Assembly (NCBI RefSeq): GCF_018131005.1
Contig: NZ_JAFCJK010000001.1
Span: forward strand, 1,021,345-1,085,344
Source of the DNA: Bradyrhizobium lablabi
Lineage (GTDB): Bacteria > Pseudomonadota > Alphaproteobacteria > Rhizobiales > Xanthobacteraceae
Length of the DNA stretch: 64,000 bases
Direction: 5' to 3'
The stretch's first letter is position 1. Every line of letters begins with the position of its first letter. A model generated the notes under the pieces. It was given only the letters and a program-made list of their open reading frames with translations, searched no databases and was not told where the DNA came from. This document shows, piece by piece, positions 29,038 through 37,757 of this stretch. Both the position numbers and the translations under genes were made by a program.

Positions 29038-29420
29038 ACGTTTTCAATAGCTTAGCAAATTTGCGCGCGCCTCTCCCTCGCTCGGGGTAACGCGGCGGGT
29101 AACAGTCCCGGATGATCTGGTCACGCTGGCGCCGGTTCATCGTTTCGAGCCGCAGAAGCCCCTTGGCACCGTGGCGATGTGCCCGCGTTTGCATGCACCA
29201 AGCGTTCCGCTTTATCCGTATGGACACGATGAAGCAATCAGCTTTCCATTCCCGGCGCGCACTCCTTTCGCACGGCTCGACCCAGCGCTTCTCGTTGGAC
29301 TCGCGGCCGTCGCTGTAGTCGAAACCCAGAATCTTAGCGACTATCCGGGACTTTCGGGAAGCCACTAGAACCAAAACCCGGTAACGCGGAGCCACTGACC
29401 TGCTGTTCTGGCATCAACAC

Positions 29421-29471
29421 ATCAGACTACGAATCTGAGGGTCGGACGTTCGAATCGTTCCTGGCGCGCCA
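29421..29471 (+). pseudogene. tRNA-Arg(ACG)-like 3' fragment
   Basis: It contains an anticodon arm CAGA-CTACGAA-TCTG with anticodon ACG, a variable loop, a T arm GGACG-TTCGAAT-CGTTC with one weak pair, and the 3' end GGCGCGCCA with CCA. No matching D arm or 5' acceptor strand precedes it. Such 3' halves are what tyrosine-recombinase elements leave at tRNA attachment sites, so I read it as an attachment scar. Confidence 0.6.
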
Positions 29472-29569
29472 GCACTTAGCTGGTATCTTCCGTGCAAGAC
29501 GGTACGGCGTTTTACGGAATTTGCAAGGAAGGTTGAGGCGTCGCTTAGGCTTGTCAGTCGATGGTTGGA

Positions 29570-29605
29570 GTCGTACCGCGGGTTCGAATCCTTCTGGCTC
29601 CGCCA
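29570..29605 (+). pseudogene. Second tRNA/tmRNA-like 3' end
   Basis: The T-arm-like GCGGG-TTCGAAT-CCTTC is followed by TGGCTCC, G and CCA. The rest of a tRNA is not found upstream. The 3' end would fit a tRNA-Ser or a tmRNA acceptor with first strand GGAGCCA or a wobble form. Like the fragment at 29421 it is probably a remnant attachment site. Confidence 0.4.
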
Positions 29606-29930
29606 CTTTGTCCCGAAAGCTCGTACCTCGAAGGGGAGACAGGCCCGAAAACCCGGCCGTTTTCGTGCATTTTTTCGTCCCGGAGATTGGTACGGTACGG
29701 CATTTCGCTAAAAACAAAGCCCTCCTAGCGGGCCGGTTTTGAATCTCTCTCGCTCAACCGAGAAGCCCGTGGCTTCTGCTACGGTCTCGTTCCAGAGACC
29801 GCGAATGATGGAAACCAAGCTGGGGTCGCAAGCCGCCATTGTCGCCGCTCCCCAAGCTTTCGGCCGCAATTTCGTGCCAAGCAGACTTGTGTCTGGTTCT
29901 GGCGCAGTTTGGATTAGGGCACTCCAGCTC
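29606..29930. other. Non-coding stretch at the island edge
   Basis: I see no gene here. A motif reading GGTACGGC(G/A)TTT occurs once after each tRNA-like fragment (near 29501 and 29694), suggesting that short flanking DNA was carried in with each insertion. Open frames on the minus strand contain phrases such as EGFEPPTPS that arise from reading tRNA 3' ends backwards. Confidence 0.4.
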
Positions 29931-31175
29931 TCAGACGAGGCTCCCAAACAGTCGACGCACGTCGTCCATGCTTTCGGGTGTGGAGCGCTTGCTCTCGGAA
30001 ATCGGTTGGTAATCGTCGTCGCTGTCCGAATCCATTGACTTTCGCGTCCGCTCGATCGGGACGTTCAGTTTTTTAATGACTGTCTTGAAAACTTGACGGT
30101 GAGACTTCTGTATGTCGCGGAGGCTGTCTCGCATGCTCTCAAGGTCGGCGAGCTCCTGGCAGTCAGCGACCTCGTCATAGACGCCTCGCCGGCGATAGGC
30201 TTGATATTCAAGATCGAACCGCGCTTCGTCATCGGTTGGCCAGGGCGGTGAAGCCGCACGGTAGTCGAAGAGCGATCGCCAGTCGTAGTTCCGTGCATTC
30301 GAGAGTTTATCGAGGATCCTATCCATCAAGGCGCGATGAAGCTTTGCACCGCCGTGTTCATAGACCCATGGGGAGGTTTCGAGCGCGCGCAGCACGTCGA
30401 GGATGCTAGGGACAAAGACACTTAAACCTTTTTGCAGATGCTCGTGGTCGAGCGTCAACATCGAGAGCAAGTCGTGAGACTTCGTTTCTTCCGGCCACTT
30501 GATGATGGTTCGTAAGCGACTGTCAGGTGCATCGTCGAGATACGTGCCCCGTAAGTCGGCCGTTCGCGTCCTGGTGCCAGCGAACGTGCGGCGCTCCGAT
30601 GACCCGTTTGAGTGCTTGGATAACAGGTGGAGTAGGTGCCAACGCCTCGGTCAGAGCGCTTCTATTGCTGGCTTGCCGCAGATCGCGAAAGCTACGGATC
30701 TGCGAGAAGCGGTTTGCCGAACGCGTTGCAAGACAGCGGTGCTTGTCAGCCAAAGCTTGAAGTTGGCCGTCTCAACCTTTTTGTGGCGACAGAGAAGAGC
30801 ATTTATTCTATCTCGGCCGTATACGTCGGATTGTCGTTTGAGGTAGGGCTTGAAAAGCTTAGCGAGCGCCTTGGTATTCGCCGGGCTTAGGCCGAGCGAT
30901 GTGGCCAAAACGTAGCGCTTAGGCGCAAGCGCGCGGACTTTCGGCAGCTCCTCCTTTTTGAGATGAGCAAGCAGCTTGGCGAACATCGTGTTGGGCATGT
31001 GCTTGCATTGGACGATCGTTTCCTCTTTGGAATCGGAAAAGGCACGGAGATCGACCCCGCCGTCGCGCCCGGGCGTGAAGATTTCGAAGCTCGCCTTCCA
31101 ATCAGCTTGCAAGAGGTCGAGGATAAGCTCTTCGAAGTCGAAGGCCGATAAGCGGGTGAAGTCATAGGCGGGCAT
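29931..31175 (-). pseudogene. Degraded Mrr-type nuclease / STAND-like defence gene
   Basis: The N-terminal part (ATG 31175 to the TGA at 30651) reads MPAYDFTRLSAFDFEELILD, TPGRDGGVDLRAF, IVQCKHM and LATSLGLSPANTKAL, a restriction-endonuclease fold with the D...(E/Q)xK catalytic residues (GVDL, QCK), then FKLWLTSTAVLQRV. This is the N-terminal half of nuclease-STAND NTPase proteins. The same frame continues past the TGA as TADLRGTYLDDAPDSRLRTI and a 179-codon tail ending DDVRRLFGSLV. The NTPase domain expected between the two is absent, so a large internal deletion plus a stop codon inactivated the gene. The N-terminal fragment could still be translated. Confidence 0.65.
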
Positions 31176-31184
31176 GCGCAATGC

Positions 31185-31506
31185 TTAACGGATTCCATTG
31201 CCGCCCTTGCCGGCGGAGAGGTTGGCCCGGATCCCTGCCAAAAGGAGCGCGATCGTTGCCAGCCTTTGCTGGCCATCCACGACCTGGCCTTCCGGTTTGA
31301 TCAGAACGATGTCTCCGAGGAAACAGGGGAAAACGTCCTCGTCTGATTCTTGCGCCCTGGCAGCATCCCACAGATTGTAGAAAAGATCCCGGGCCTGCTC
31401 GGAGGTCCACGTGTAAGGCCGCTGAAATCCTAGAAATCTCGAATACATATTCGCCGCCGAAGGTTTTCGAGATCGGCTGCTCGTGCGCTGGCAGTGGCGA
31501 TGCCAA
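31185..31506 (-). pseudogene. DUF262 (GmrSD-type) gene fragment
   Basis: A TTG start at 31506 behind GAGGAA gives ASPLPAHEQPISKTFGGEYV. After a frameshift near 31430 the minus strand continues as FQRPYTWTSEQARDLFYNLW, FLGDIVLIKPEGQVVDGQQR and LATIALLLAGI, the DUF262 nuclease/NTPase signature including DGQQR. It stops after about 110 codons where the full domain needs several hundred, 10 bp before the Mrr-type gene. It is the remnant of a modification-dependent restriction gene. Confidence 0.6.
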
Positions 31507-31720
31507 ATCGTTTCCTCCCCAAGTGTAAGAAGGATTGCATTAGGACTAGGGGTTGCCGAGGCGCGATTCCCGCGTCGACGCGGATTTCCAGCGGTCATTG
31601 CTCAGCGGAGCAGCTTGCTCTTCCTGTTCTATCCGGATGACTATCGGGGTAGATTGTATTTCATTGCGCCACAAGTGATGCCTCCGCTAAATATGCGCGA
31701 GGTTTCATAGGGGGGCTATC

Positions 31721-33808
31721 GTGGCTGTATTGAGCATCAAGATATCGAATTGCAACAGCATCGACGACGCAACGATCAGGATCACCGAAGGCGCGCTGAA
31801 TATTAAGTACGGTCCAAATGGGCTCGGCAAAAGCACGTTGGCGAAGGCAATTGTAGGCCAAATACGGGCCGATGGCACGCTTCAGAATCTTGTCCCTTTC
31901 AAGAATCGCGGAAAGGCGGGTGTGGGCGCGCCGACCGTTGAAGGTGTTGACAGTCTGAAGTCCGCGCTGGTTTTCGATGAGGAATTTGTACAGCAATTCG
32001 CCTTTCAAAAGGATGAGGTCGTCAAAAATAGCTTCGAAATCTTCATCCGGACACCGGAGTATTTGACGGAAATAGCTGAAATCGATGCTTTGCTGGCCGG
32101 GATAAAGAAAGCTTTCGCCGCTAACGCCGACATTGGACAGGTCATCAGCGATTTGAAAGAGCTGCGCGAAGCGTTCGGTAAATCTTCCAAGACAGGCAGC
32201 ATTCCAAAAAGCAGCAAGATACACAAGGCATTCGGTTCCGGAAATAAGATCGCGAACATTCCCGATGCGCTGAAACCGTTCGAGACTTTCATCAAGAGTC
32301 AAGAGCCTGCCAAGTGGATCGCCTGGCAGATCAAAGGAAATGAATTTCTTCAACTCGAGGACCGTTGTCCTTATTGCTCGACAACGCTGACGGAGACAGG
32401 ACAAAAAGAAACTGCCTTGGCCGTCGAGAGGGAGTATGACGCAACGGCTGTAGGCCACCTGAATGCCTTAAAGGCCGTCATCGACCGGCTGGGAAAGTAC
32501 TTCAGCGAGAAATGCCGGGATAATCTCGACAAGGTGACAAAGGCTAAAATTGAGCTGACGGCCCAGGAGAACAGTTTTCTAACCGGCCTGAAGGCGGATA
32601 TTGATGGACTGATTGAGAAGCTGGAAGCGCTGCGGACCATATCCTTCTTTTCTCTCCGAGACGTTGCGGAAATCAGCGATCGACTGACTCCCTTGAAGAT
32701 AGACCTTAGCCTTATCGACAAGCTGGATTCTCAAGAGACAAGGGTAACGGTAGATCCAATCAATGAGCAGCTCGACGGTCTTATAGCCAAGGTCGGAAGC
32801 CTGAAAGGCAGGATTAATCGGCATAAGGCGAAGATAAAGAAAGCGATTGATGAGAACCAGAGCAGCATAAACGGCTTTCTTCGGTCGGCAGGTTATAGAT
32901 ACGCAGTGGAGATCGTTGCCGAACCGGATACCTATAAAATGAAGCTGGTTCATCAGGATCTGGGCGGCCACATCGAAATGGCATCGCAACACCTGAGTTA
33001 TGGCGAGAAAAATGCCTTCGCGCTCGTTCTGTTTATGCATCAGGTCCTTAGCGAAAAGCCGGATCTTATCATCCTCGACGACCCTATCTCCTCTTTCGAC
33101 AAGAACAAGAAGTTCGCTATCCTGCACGAGTTGTTCCGCGGAAGGGCGAGTCTCCGGGACAAGACCACTCTTATGCTGACTCATGACATCGAGCCGGCGA
33201 TTGATGTGATCAAGAGCACGAACGCCATCTTTCAGGGGGCGCAACCTTCGGCGACTTTCCTGTCGTCCCGGGCTGGAATCGTCAAAGAAGTTCCGGTCGA
33301 ACGGCAGGATATTCAGACCTTCGCAAAGATCTGCAAAGACAACGTCGCGTCTCTGGCTGATCCCCTTATCAAGTCCATCTATCTGCGGCGTGAGTTCGAG
33401 CTGCGAGACGATATGGGGCTGGAGTACAACCTGTTAGCCAGTCTCTTTAAGGGGAGAGAGATGCCGACCGTAAAGTCCGCGACCGGTAGCCGAGATATGA
33501 CGCCACAGGAGAAGATGCAGGCCGAAGCAAAAATACAGGTCGATTTTCCAGGATTTGAATACGATGTGCTCGTGACCGAAGCAAGAAACGAGGAAGCTAT
33601 CAAAGCTAAATTCCACGCCACCGACGTTGGTTACGAAAAAATTCAAATATTCCGGATTCTAGGCGGTGATCACGAGGACAATGTAATCCGAAAATTCATC
33701 AACGAGTCTTATCACATCGAGAATGAGTATGTAATGCAGCTTAATCCGCATAAATTCGAGAGCATTCCGGAGTATGTCGTCGAAGAGTGCTCGCGTCTCC
33801 TGACCTGA
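31721..33808 (+). CDS. AAA_13-type ATPase (PrrC/RloC-like), candidate defence protein
   Basis: The 695-aa ABC-class ATPase has Walker A GPNGLGKST (31-39), CPYC (Cys 216 and 219), long coiled coils on both sides of residue 260-400, signature LSYGEKNAF (about 425) and Walker B LIILDDPISSFD (Asp 453/454). The order resembles the ATPase part of the PrrC and RloC anticodon nucleases, but the RxxxE...H nuclease triad of those proteins is not evident in the C-terminal 200 residues, whose function is unknown. The start is GTG 31721 behind AGGGGGG. Base composition is clearly less GC-rich than the core genes, which suggests recent transfer. It lies next to two broken restriction genes, so a role in phage defence is likely but unproven. 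Confidence 0.7.
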   Translation: MAVLSIKISNCNSIDDATIRITEGALNIKYGPNGLGKSTLAKAIVGQIRADGTLQNLVPFKNRGKAGVGAPTVEGVDSLKSALVFDEEFVQQFAFQKDEVVKNSFEIFIRTPEYLTEIAEIDALLAGIKKAFAANADIGQVISDLKELREAFGKSSKTGSIPKSSKIHKAFGSGNKIANIPDALKPFETFIKSQEPAKWIAWQIKGNEFLQLEDRCPYCSTTLTETGQKETALAVEREYDATAVGHLNALKAVIDRLGKYFSEKCRDNLDKVTKAKIELTAQENSFLTGLKADIDGLIEKLEALRTISFFSLRDVAEISDRLTPLKIDLSLIDKLDSQETRVTVDPINEQLDGLIAKVGSLKGRINRHKAKIKKAIDENQSSINGFLRSAGYRYAVEIVAEPDTYKMKLVHQDLGGHIEMASQHLSYGEKNAFALVLFMHQVLSEKPDLIILDDPISSFDKNKKFAILHELFRGRASLRDKTTLMLTHDIEPAIDVIKSTNAIFQGAQPSATFLSSRAGIVKEVPVERQDIQTFAKICKDNVASLADPLIKSIYLRREFELRDDMGLEYNLLASLFKGREMPTVKSATGSRDMTPQEKMQAEAKIQVDFPGFEYDVLVTEARNEEAIKAKFHATDVGYEKIQIFRILGGDHEDNVIRKFINESYHIENEYVMQLNPHKFESIPEYVVEECSRLLT

Positions 33809-34397
33809 TCGACAGCGGTGCCAGCTCGTTTTTTCGGACGAGAAGTGCGTCCGTGCAACAAGGTGCGGATTGGAGAAAGATTGTCGCAAAAAGAGTCTTC
33901 GCCGAAAATGGAAACAGTTCGCTCACTGATAAGCTTTGACCAAAGCTTATCAGCGAACAAATTCCATAATGCTGGGCGAATCAGGACCGATAGCAGACGC
34001 ATCAGGGCGAGTGGACCCCTAAAAGTTCAAACGAGTTGATTTGAGCCAATAGCAAGTCCGCTCAGTCTAGGACACTCCGGCTGCCCACCCTCGACTGGCG
34101 TGCAAGTCGTATTTTGACTCATCTCTGACATTCGCTTCGGGTGCAGCATGCGAACTATTGATCATAATGGAATGGTTAACTGGGCTAATGCCCTTCGGGT
34201 GGAATCGACGGATCAGTCTACAGGGTGATCGGCGCGTTCTTCTGGCTGACCAGACGTGCGCCGATGCGTCTTCAACCTCGCCTCGCTCGACGGCCTCATG
34301 TAAGAGGCATTTTGGGCATGAATTTTTTTGTGCTCCTGTCGATTTTGCCAACCCTCGTTCGTCGTCGTGTGATCAAACCAACAAACGAAAGATACCC
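33809..34397. other. Intergenic stretch with a long palindrome
   Basis: These 589 bp hold no gene I can support. The main feature is the inverted repeat at 33926-33953. The stretch marks the change from the AT-richer ATPase gene to GC-rich DNA from 34400 onward. Confidence 0.45.
33926..33953. repeat. Perfect inverted repeat after the ATPase gene
   Basis: The 13-bp arms CTGATAAGCTTTG and CAAAGCTTATCAG are separated by AC. Outer arms GTTCGCT (33917) and AGCGAAC (33952) extend the match with a 4-bp bulge on the left. It lies 118 bp after the ATPase stop. Without a U-tract it is not a classic terminator and could be a recombination or protein-binding site. Confidence 0.6.
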
Positions 34398-34802
34398 ATG
34401 CGTTTCATGATGCTGATGATCCCCGGCGGCTACCAATCCGCGAAGCCCGACGTCATGCCCAGCGCTGAGGCGGTGCAGGCGATGATGAAATACAATGAGG
34501 AGCTGAAGAAGGCCGGCGTGCTGCTGTCCCTGGAAGGGCTTCATCCGCCGTCCTCAGGCGCTCGGGTCAGCTTCAAGGGTGGAAAGCCTGTGGTGACCGA
34601 CGGCCCCTTCGCGGAAGTGAAGGAAGTGCTGGGCGGCTACTGGCTGATCGACGTGCGCTCGCGCGAGGAGGCCATCGAATGGGCTCGCCGCTGTCCCGCC
34701 TCGAACGATGATGTGATCGAAGTCCGGCGCGTCCATGAGATGAGCGAGTTCCCCGAGGAGGTCCAGAAGGCGGCGGAGGGCTTCAAAGAGTTGAAGGGTT
34801 GA
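34398..34802 (+). CDS. YCII-related (DGPF) domain protein
   Basis: The 134-aa protein has MRFMMLMIPGGYQSAKP, LLSLEGLHPPSSGARVSF, the DGPF motif in VTDGPFAEVKEVLGGYWLI and a C-terminal EVRRVHEMSEF. Proteins of this family are almost always encoded with an ECF sigma factor of the ECF42 group, as here; their stop/start overlap (34799-34802) indicates translational coupling. Their function is not firmly known. Confidence 0.88.
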   Translation: MRFMMLMIPGGYQSAKPDVMPSAEAVQAMMKYNEELKKAGVLLSLEGLHPPSSGARVSFKGGKPVVTDGPFAEVKEVLGGYWLIDVRSREEAIEWARRCPASNDDVIEVRRVHEMSEFPEEVQKAAEGFKELKG

Positions 34803-36055
34803 AGGCCGCCGCGGCCATCGAAGCGGTCTGGCGGATCGAGCAGCCGAAGCTCGCCGCCAGGCTCGCTCGCTATTTGCGCGACATCGGGCTGGCCGAGGAG
34901 ATCGTGCAGGATGCGTTCACGCTGGCGCTGGAGCGCTGGCCGCAGGACGGCATCCCGGGCAATCCGGCCGCCTGGCTCACTCACGTCGCCAAGAACCGGG
35001 CGCTGGACCGGCTGCGTCGTACGACCCTGATTGACGGCAAGCACCGCGAATTGGCCATTAACCTCGCCGAGTTGGAGCGCGAGAGGCCGGACATCGAGGC
35101 GCTGCTCGACGAGGACATCGACGACGACCTGCTGCGGCTGATCTTCGCCGCCTGCCATCCGGTTCTGCCGGGCGAGCAACGCGCCGCCCTCGCTTTACGG
35201 CTCCTGGGGGGCCTGTCGACGCGCGAGGTTGCCCGTGCCTTCCTTGTGCCAGAAGCCACCGTCGCCCAGCGCATCGTGCGCGCCAAACGAACCCTGCGCG
35301 ATGCCGCCATACCTTTCGAGATCCCTCGCTTCGAAGAGCGGCGAGAACGCCTCGCCGCAGTGCTTGAGGTGGTCTATCTGATCTTCAACGAGGGCTATGT
35401 GCCGGCGGCGGGGTTCGACTGGATCCGCGCCGATCTTTGCGGCGAGGCCCTGCGCCTGGGCCGCTCGCTCGCGGCATTGATGCCGGACGAGCCTGAGGTG
35501 CAGGGGCTGGTGGTTCTGATGGAGTTCCATGCCTCGCGCTTCGCCGCACGCACGAGCACGGCCGGCGACCCGATCTTGCTGCTCGACCAGGACCGTACCC
35601 GATGGGACTGGTCGCTGGTTCGGCGCGGCCTCGACGGTTTGAACCACGCGATGGTCCTTACGCCGGCGCCCGGCCCCTATCTGCTACAGGCAATGATCGC
35701 CGCCTGCCACGCCCGCGCGGTGGCCGCCGCCGACACCGACTGGATCGCCATCGCTGCCTATTACCAGGCACTCACCCTGGCCGCGCCTTCGCCCATCGTC
35801 GAAATCAACCGGGCGGTGGCGGTCGGCATGGCATTCGGACCGGCCCAGGGCCTCGCCATCGCCGACGCGCTGAGAGACGAGCCGCTCTTGAAGAATTCAC
35901 ATCTGCTGCCCACGGTGCGTGGTGGTCTTCTGGAGAAGTTGGGACAAGTCGCGGAAGCGCGCGCCGAATTCCGCCACGCCGCCAGGTTGACGGGCAATGA
36001 CAGGGAGCGCGCTATGTTGCTCGCCCGCGCCAATTCTCCCACCGCCACAGCGTAG
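34799..36055 (+). CDS. ECF42-group RNA polymerase sigma factor
   Basis: The 418-aa protein has sigma region 2 (YLRDIGLAEEIVQDAFTLAL, NPAAWLTHVAKNRALDRLRR), sigma region 4 (LLGGLSTREVARAFLVPEAT, QRIVRAKRTLRDA) and a large TPR-like C-terminal domain (VVYLIFNEGYVPAAGFD to ERAMLLARANSP), typical of ECF42 and far longer than simple ECF factors. The start is TTG 34799 overlapping the DGPF gene stop. No anti-sigma factor is present; in this group the C-terminal domain is thought to take over control. Confidence 0.88.
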   Translation: MKAAAAIEAVWRIEQPKLAARLARYLRDIGLAEEIVQDAFTLALERWPQDGIPGNPAAWLTHVAKNRALDRLRRTTLIDGKHRELAINLAELERERPDIEALLDEDIDDDLLRLIFAACHPVLPGEQRAALALRLLGGLSTREVARAFLVPEATVAQRIVRAKRTLRDAAIPFEIPRFEERRERLAAVLEVVYLIFNEGYVPAAGFDWIRADLCGEALRLGRSLAALMPDEPEVQGLVVLMEFHASRFAARTSTAGDPILLLDQDRTRWDWSLVRRGLDGLNHAMVLTPAPGPYLLQAMIAACHARAVAAADTDWIAIAAYYQALTLAAPSPIVEINRAVAVGMAFGPAQGLAIADALRDEPLLKNSHLLPTVRGGLLEKLGQVAEARAEFRHAARLTGNDRERAMLLARANSPTATA

Positions 36056-36062
36056 GCGCGTA

Positions 36063-36212
36063 ATGTCCCCTCGGCCGATACGGTTGAAAAAGTCGAAAGT
36101 AACGCCACGGCAAAAGCCGCGCTTAGATCAGCTCAGAGCGACCACCAACAAGAAAAGCCTTCGCAATAAGGCTAGGAACGCGGCACATAATGGGGCCATG
36201 GTGAAATCGTAA
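36063..36212 (+). CDS. Small basic protein, uncertain
   Basis: The 49-aa frame is rich in Lys and Arg (RLKKSKVTPRQKPRLDQL, TTNKKSLRNKARNA), starts 8 bp after the sigma factor and has no recognised family. Its stop overlaps the ATG of a 27-codon frame (36212-36295) encoding MRRWLEEWLPIFTAVVSVSL, a single hydrophobic helix. This TAATG overlap and the closeness to the sigma gene are the only evidence that either is expressed. Confidence 0.25.
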   Translation: MSPRPIRLKKSKVTPRQKPRLDQLRATTNKKSLRNKARNAAHNGAMVKS

Positions 36213-36295
36213 TGCCAAGAACAAAGATGCGTCGCTGGTTGGAGGAGTGGCTGCCGATCTTTACGGCCGTCGTATCGGTTTCATTGTTGTATTGA
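36212..36295 (+). CDS. Possible 27-aa membrane peptide
   Basis: ATG 36212 overlaps the preceding stop (TAATG). The peptide is basic at the N-terminus (MPRTKMRR) and ends in a hydrophobic stretch (LPIFTAVVSVSLLY). It overlaps the 3' end of the minus-strand SDR gene by 15 bp. Very uncertain. Confidence 0.2.
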   Translation: MPRTKMRRWLEEWLPIFTAVVSVSLLY

Positions 36296-37102
36296 AGACT
36301 TGTCGAAGGCAGCAAGTATCTGGTCAAAACGTCCCGCAATTACGCTGCGCAGCTCCGGATGGGTAATGACGTAGAGATCGTTTTCTCGGATCGCCGCTAA
36401 AACGCGGCGGGCCACAACTATTGGATCTATCCCAGCGTCGACTAAGGCGGCCATTTGCGGATTGGCTGGTTCGTCGACGCGAATACCGAAGCGTGGCGGA
36501 CGGTTTCGAGCGCTCGTTGCAATTCGCGTACGCACGAATGCGGTACACAGCACGCTCACCCCGATTTCAGTGCCGGCCAACTCGGCAGCCAGCGTCTCGG
36601 TCAAGCTAATCACTGCGGACTTTGAGGCATTGTACGGCGCTATTCCGGGCGGACCAAGTAGACCGGCCATGGACGCGGTATTGACGATGTGGCCACCCTC
36701 CCCATGCGCCTTGATGTGTGGCAGGAACGCCTGAATGCCGTAGAGTGCACCCATAAGATTGACGCCGATAATCCAATCCCAGTCCGCTGGGACAATCGAC
36801 TCGATTGGCCCCCCTCCGCCGACGCCTGCATTGTTACATACGACATGAACATTGCCGAAGACTGCGAGTGTTTCGTCTGCGGCGCACTGCACCGACGTGC
36901 GGTCTGACACATCGCATACGACCCCCTGTGCTTCAAAACCGGAAGCCCTTAGGTCTTCCACGGCTGTATTCAGCGCGTTTTCATCGATGTCAGCTAGCAT
37001 TACCTTTAGCTTTGCTTCCGCAAAGACACGCGCTAGGGCGAGACCAATTCCACTTGCGGCGCCCGTCACGAAGGCTACTTTTCCATTGAGATTTCCGATC
37101 AT
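36281..37102 (-). CDS. SDR family NAD(P)-dependent oxidoreductase
   Basis: The 273-aa classical short-chain dehydrogenase has the cofactor loop TGAASGIGLAL, DIDENAL and CDVSDRTSV (NAD/NADP-binding), NNAGVGGGGPIE, catalytic Ser in NTASMAGLLG and the Tyr/Lys pair in YNASKSAVISL. The C-terminal HPELRSVIAGRFDQILAAF is typical of a subgroup often found with GMC oxidoreductases and acyl-CoA enzymes. It is encoded on the same strand as the GMC gene at 37758-39326, with a HAD remnant between, so the three may once have formed one alcohol/aldehyde oxidation operon. Confidence 0.88.
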   Translation of the reverse strand: MIGNLNGKVAFVTGAASGIGLALARVFAEAKLKVMLADIDENALNTAVEDLRASGFEAQGVVCDVSDRTSVQCAADETLAVFGNVHVVCNNAGVGGGGPIESIVPADWDWIIGVNLMGALYGIQAFLPHIKAHGEGGHIVNTASMAGLLGPPGIAPYNASKSAVISLTETLAAELAGTEIGVSVLCTAFVRTRIATSARNRPPRFGIRVDEPANPQMAALVDAGIDPIVVARRVLAAIRENDLYVITHPELRSVIAGRFDQILAAFDKSSIQQ

Positions 37103-37171
37103 AACTTCTTCCCGCCTTGCTAGTACACAACCTCGGGGACGATTGATTCCACCGTCGTGCGGTAGCCGCCG

Positions 37172-37470
37172 TCAAGCGGACCACCACGCGTCCCGCATGA
37201 TCCGATTTCGGAGCTCGACCGCGCGCTGCGCCAAAGGCGGAAGCGCCTTGACGAGGGCGAGGGCTCTTTTGAGATCTGCGGGATCGATATCGTCGCTTGT
37301 TCCCGCCGTGGTCGCGTCGCGGACGAAATCCAAGGTAGCGTGCTTGTCGCTCCGTCGTGCCACGAGGGTAGTGGGTCGGAAGTGTGCTGTGCGAACACAT
37401 TCCGGGCCGGCATGAAGAACAGCAGCAACGCGGAGAACTGTCGGCGCGTTAGGCGTGGCACGGATATGGG
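37172..37470 (-). pseudogene. Remnant of a HAD-family phosphatase gene
   Basis: The minus strand reads RLTRRQFSALLLFFMPA, then QHTSDPLPSWHDG; after a frameshift it continues ATLDFVRDATTAGTSDDIDP. These match MSHLTRRQLSALPLFLMSA, QQNSDPLPSWREG and AILDFVRDTTTTGTASYVDP of the intact gene at 47987-48985. The rest of the protein is missing and is replaced by about 30 unrelated codons (ALVKALPPLAQRAVELRN). It is a clear decayed paralogue. Confidence 0.7.
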
Positions 37471-37757
37471 TCTCCTGTAGGTTGGGAATGCTCCAGCGCT
37501 CTTTTGAGCCATCGAGTGCACGCGAAACGGCACTCCGCGGACACACTGCACGGGGTGCGAAGTGAGAACCGTCGGCGGAACGATCTCATCGCATTGAGTA
37601 CTGCTTGTCATCTCGGCATTGTGACGGCCTTGGCCCGGAGATCAACGAGATCGCGCGCGGATCGCGGACCATGGTTGGTCGATGGTTGTGGCGGCAGTGG
37701 AACCGCGGGGTGCTGGGATCACAATATTCATGAGGTGGGGAGTTCGTGTGCGAAAGG

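Noticed and set aside
28973..29395. Minus-strand frame of 140 codons containing EGFEPPTPS
   Set aside because: The phrase is a well-known artefact of reading the complement of a tRNA 3' end; the frame runs through the real tRNA-Thr.
29427..29717. Minus-strand frame of 96 codons with NDSNVRPSDS and EGFEPAVRL
   Set aside because: It covers both tRNA-like fragments in antisense and has the same artefact phrases; it is not a protein gene.
31721..33808. Reading the ATPase as a true PrrC/RloC anticodon nuclease
   Set aside because: The ATPase half fits, but the RxxxE(x7)H triad of the nuclease domain was not found in the C-terminus.
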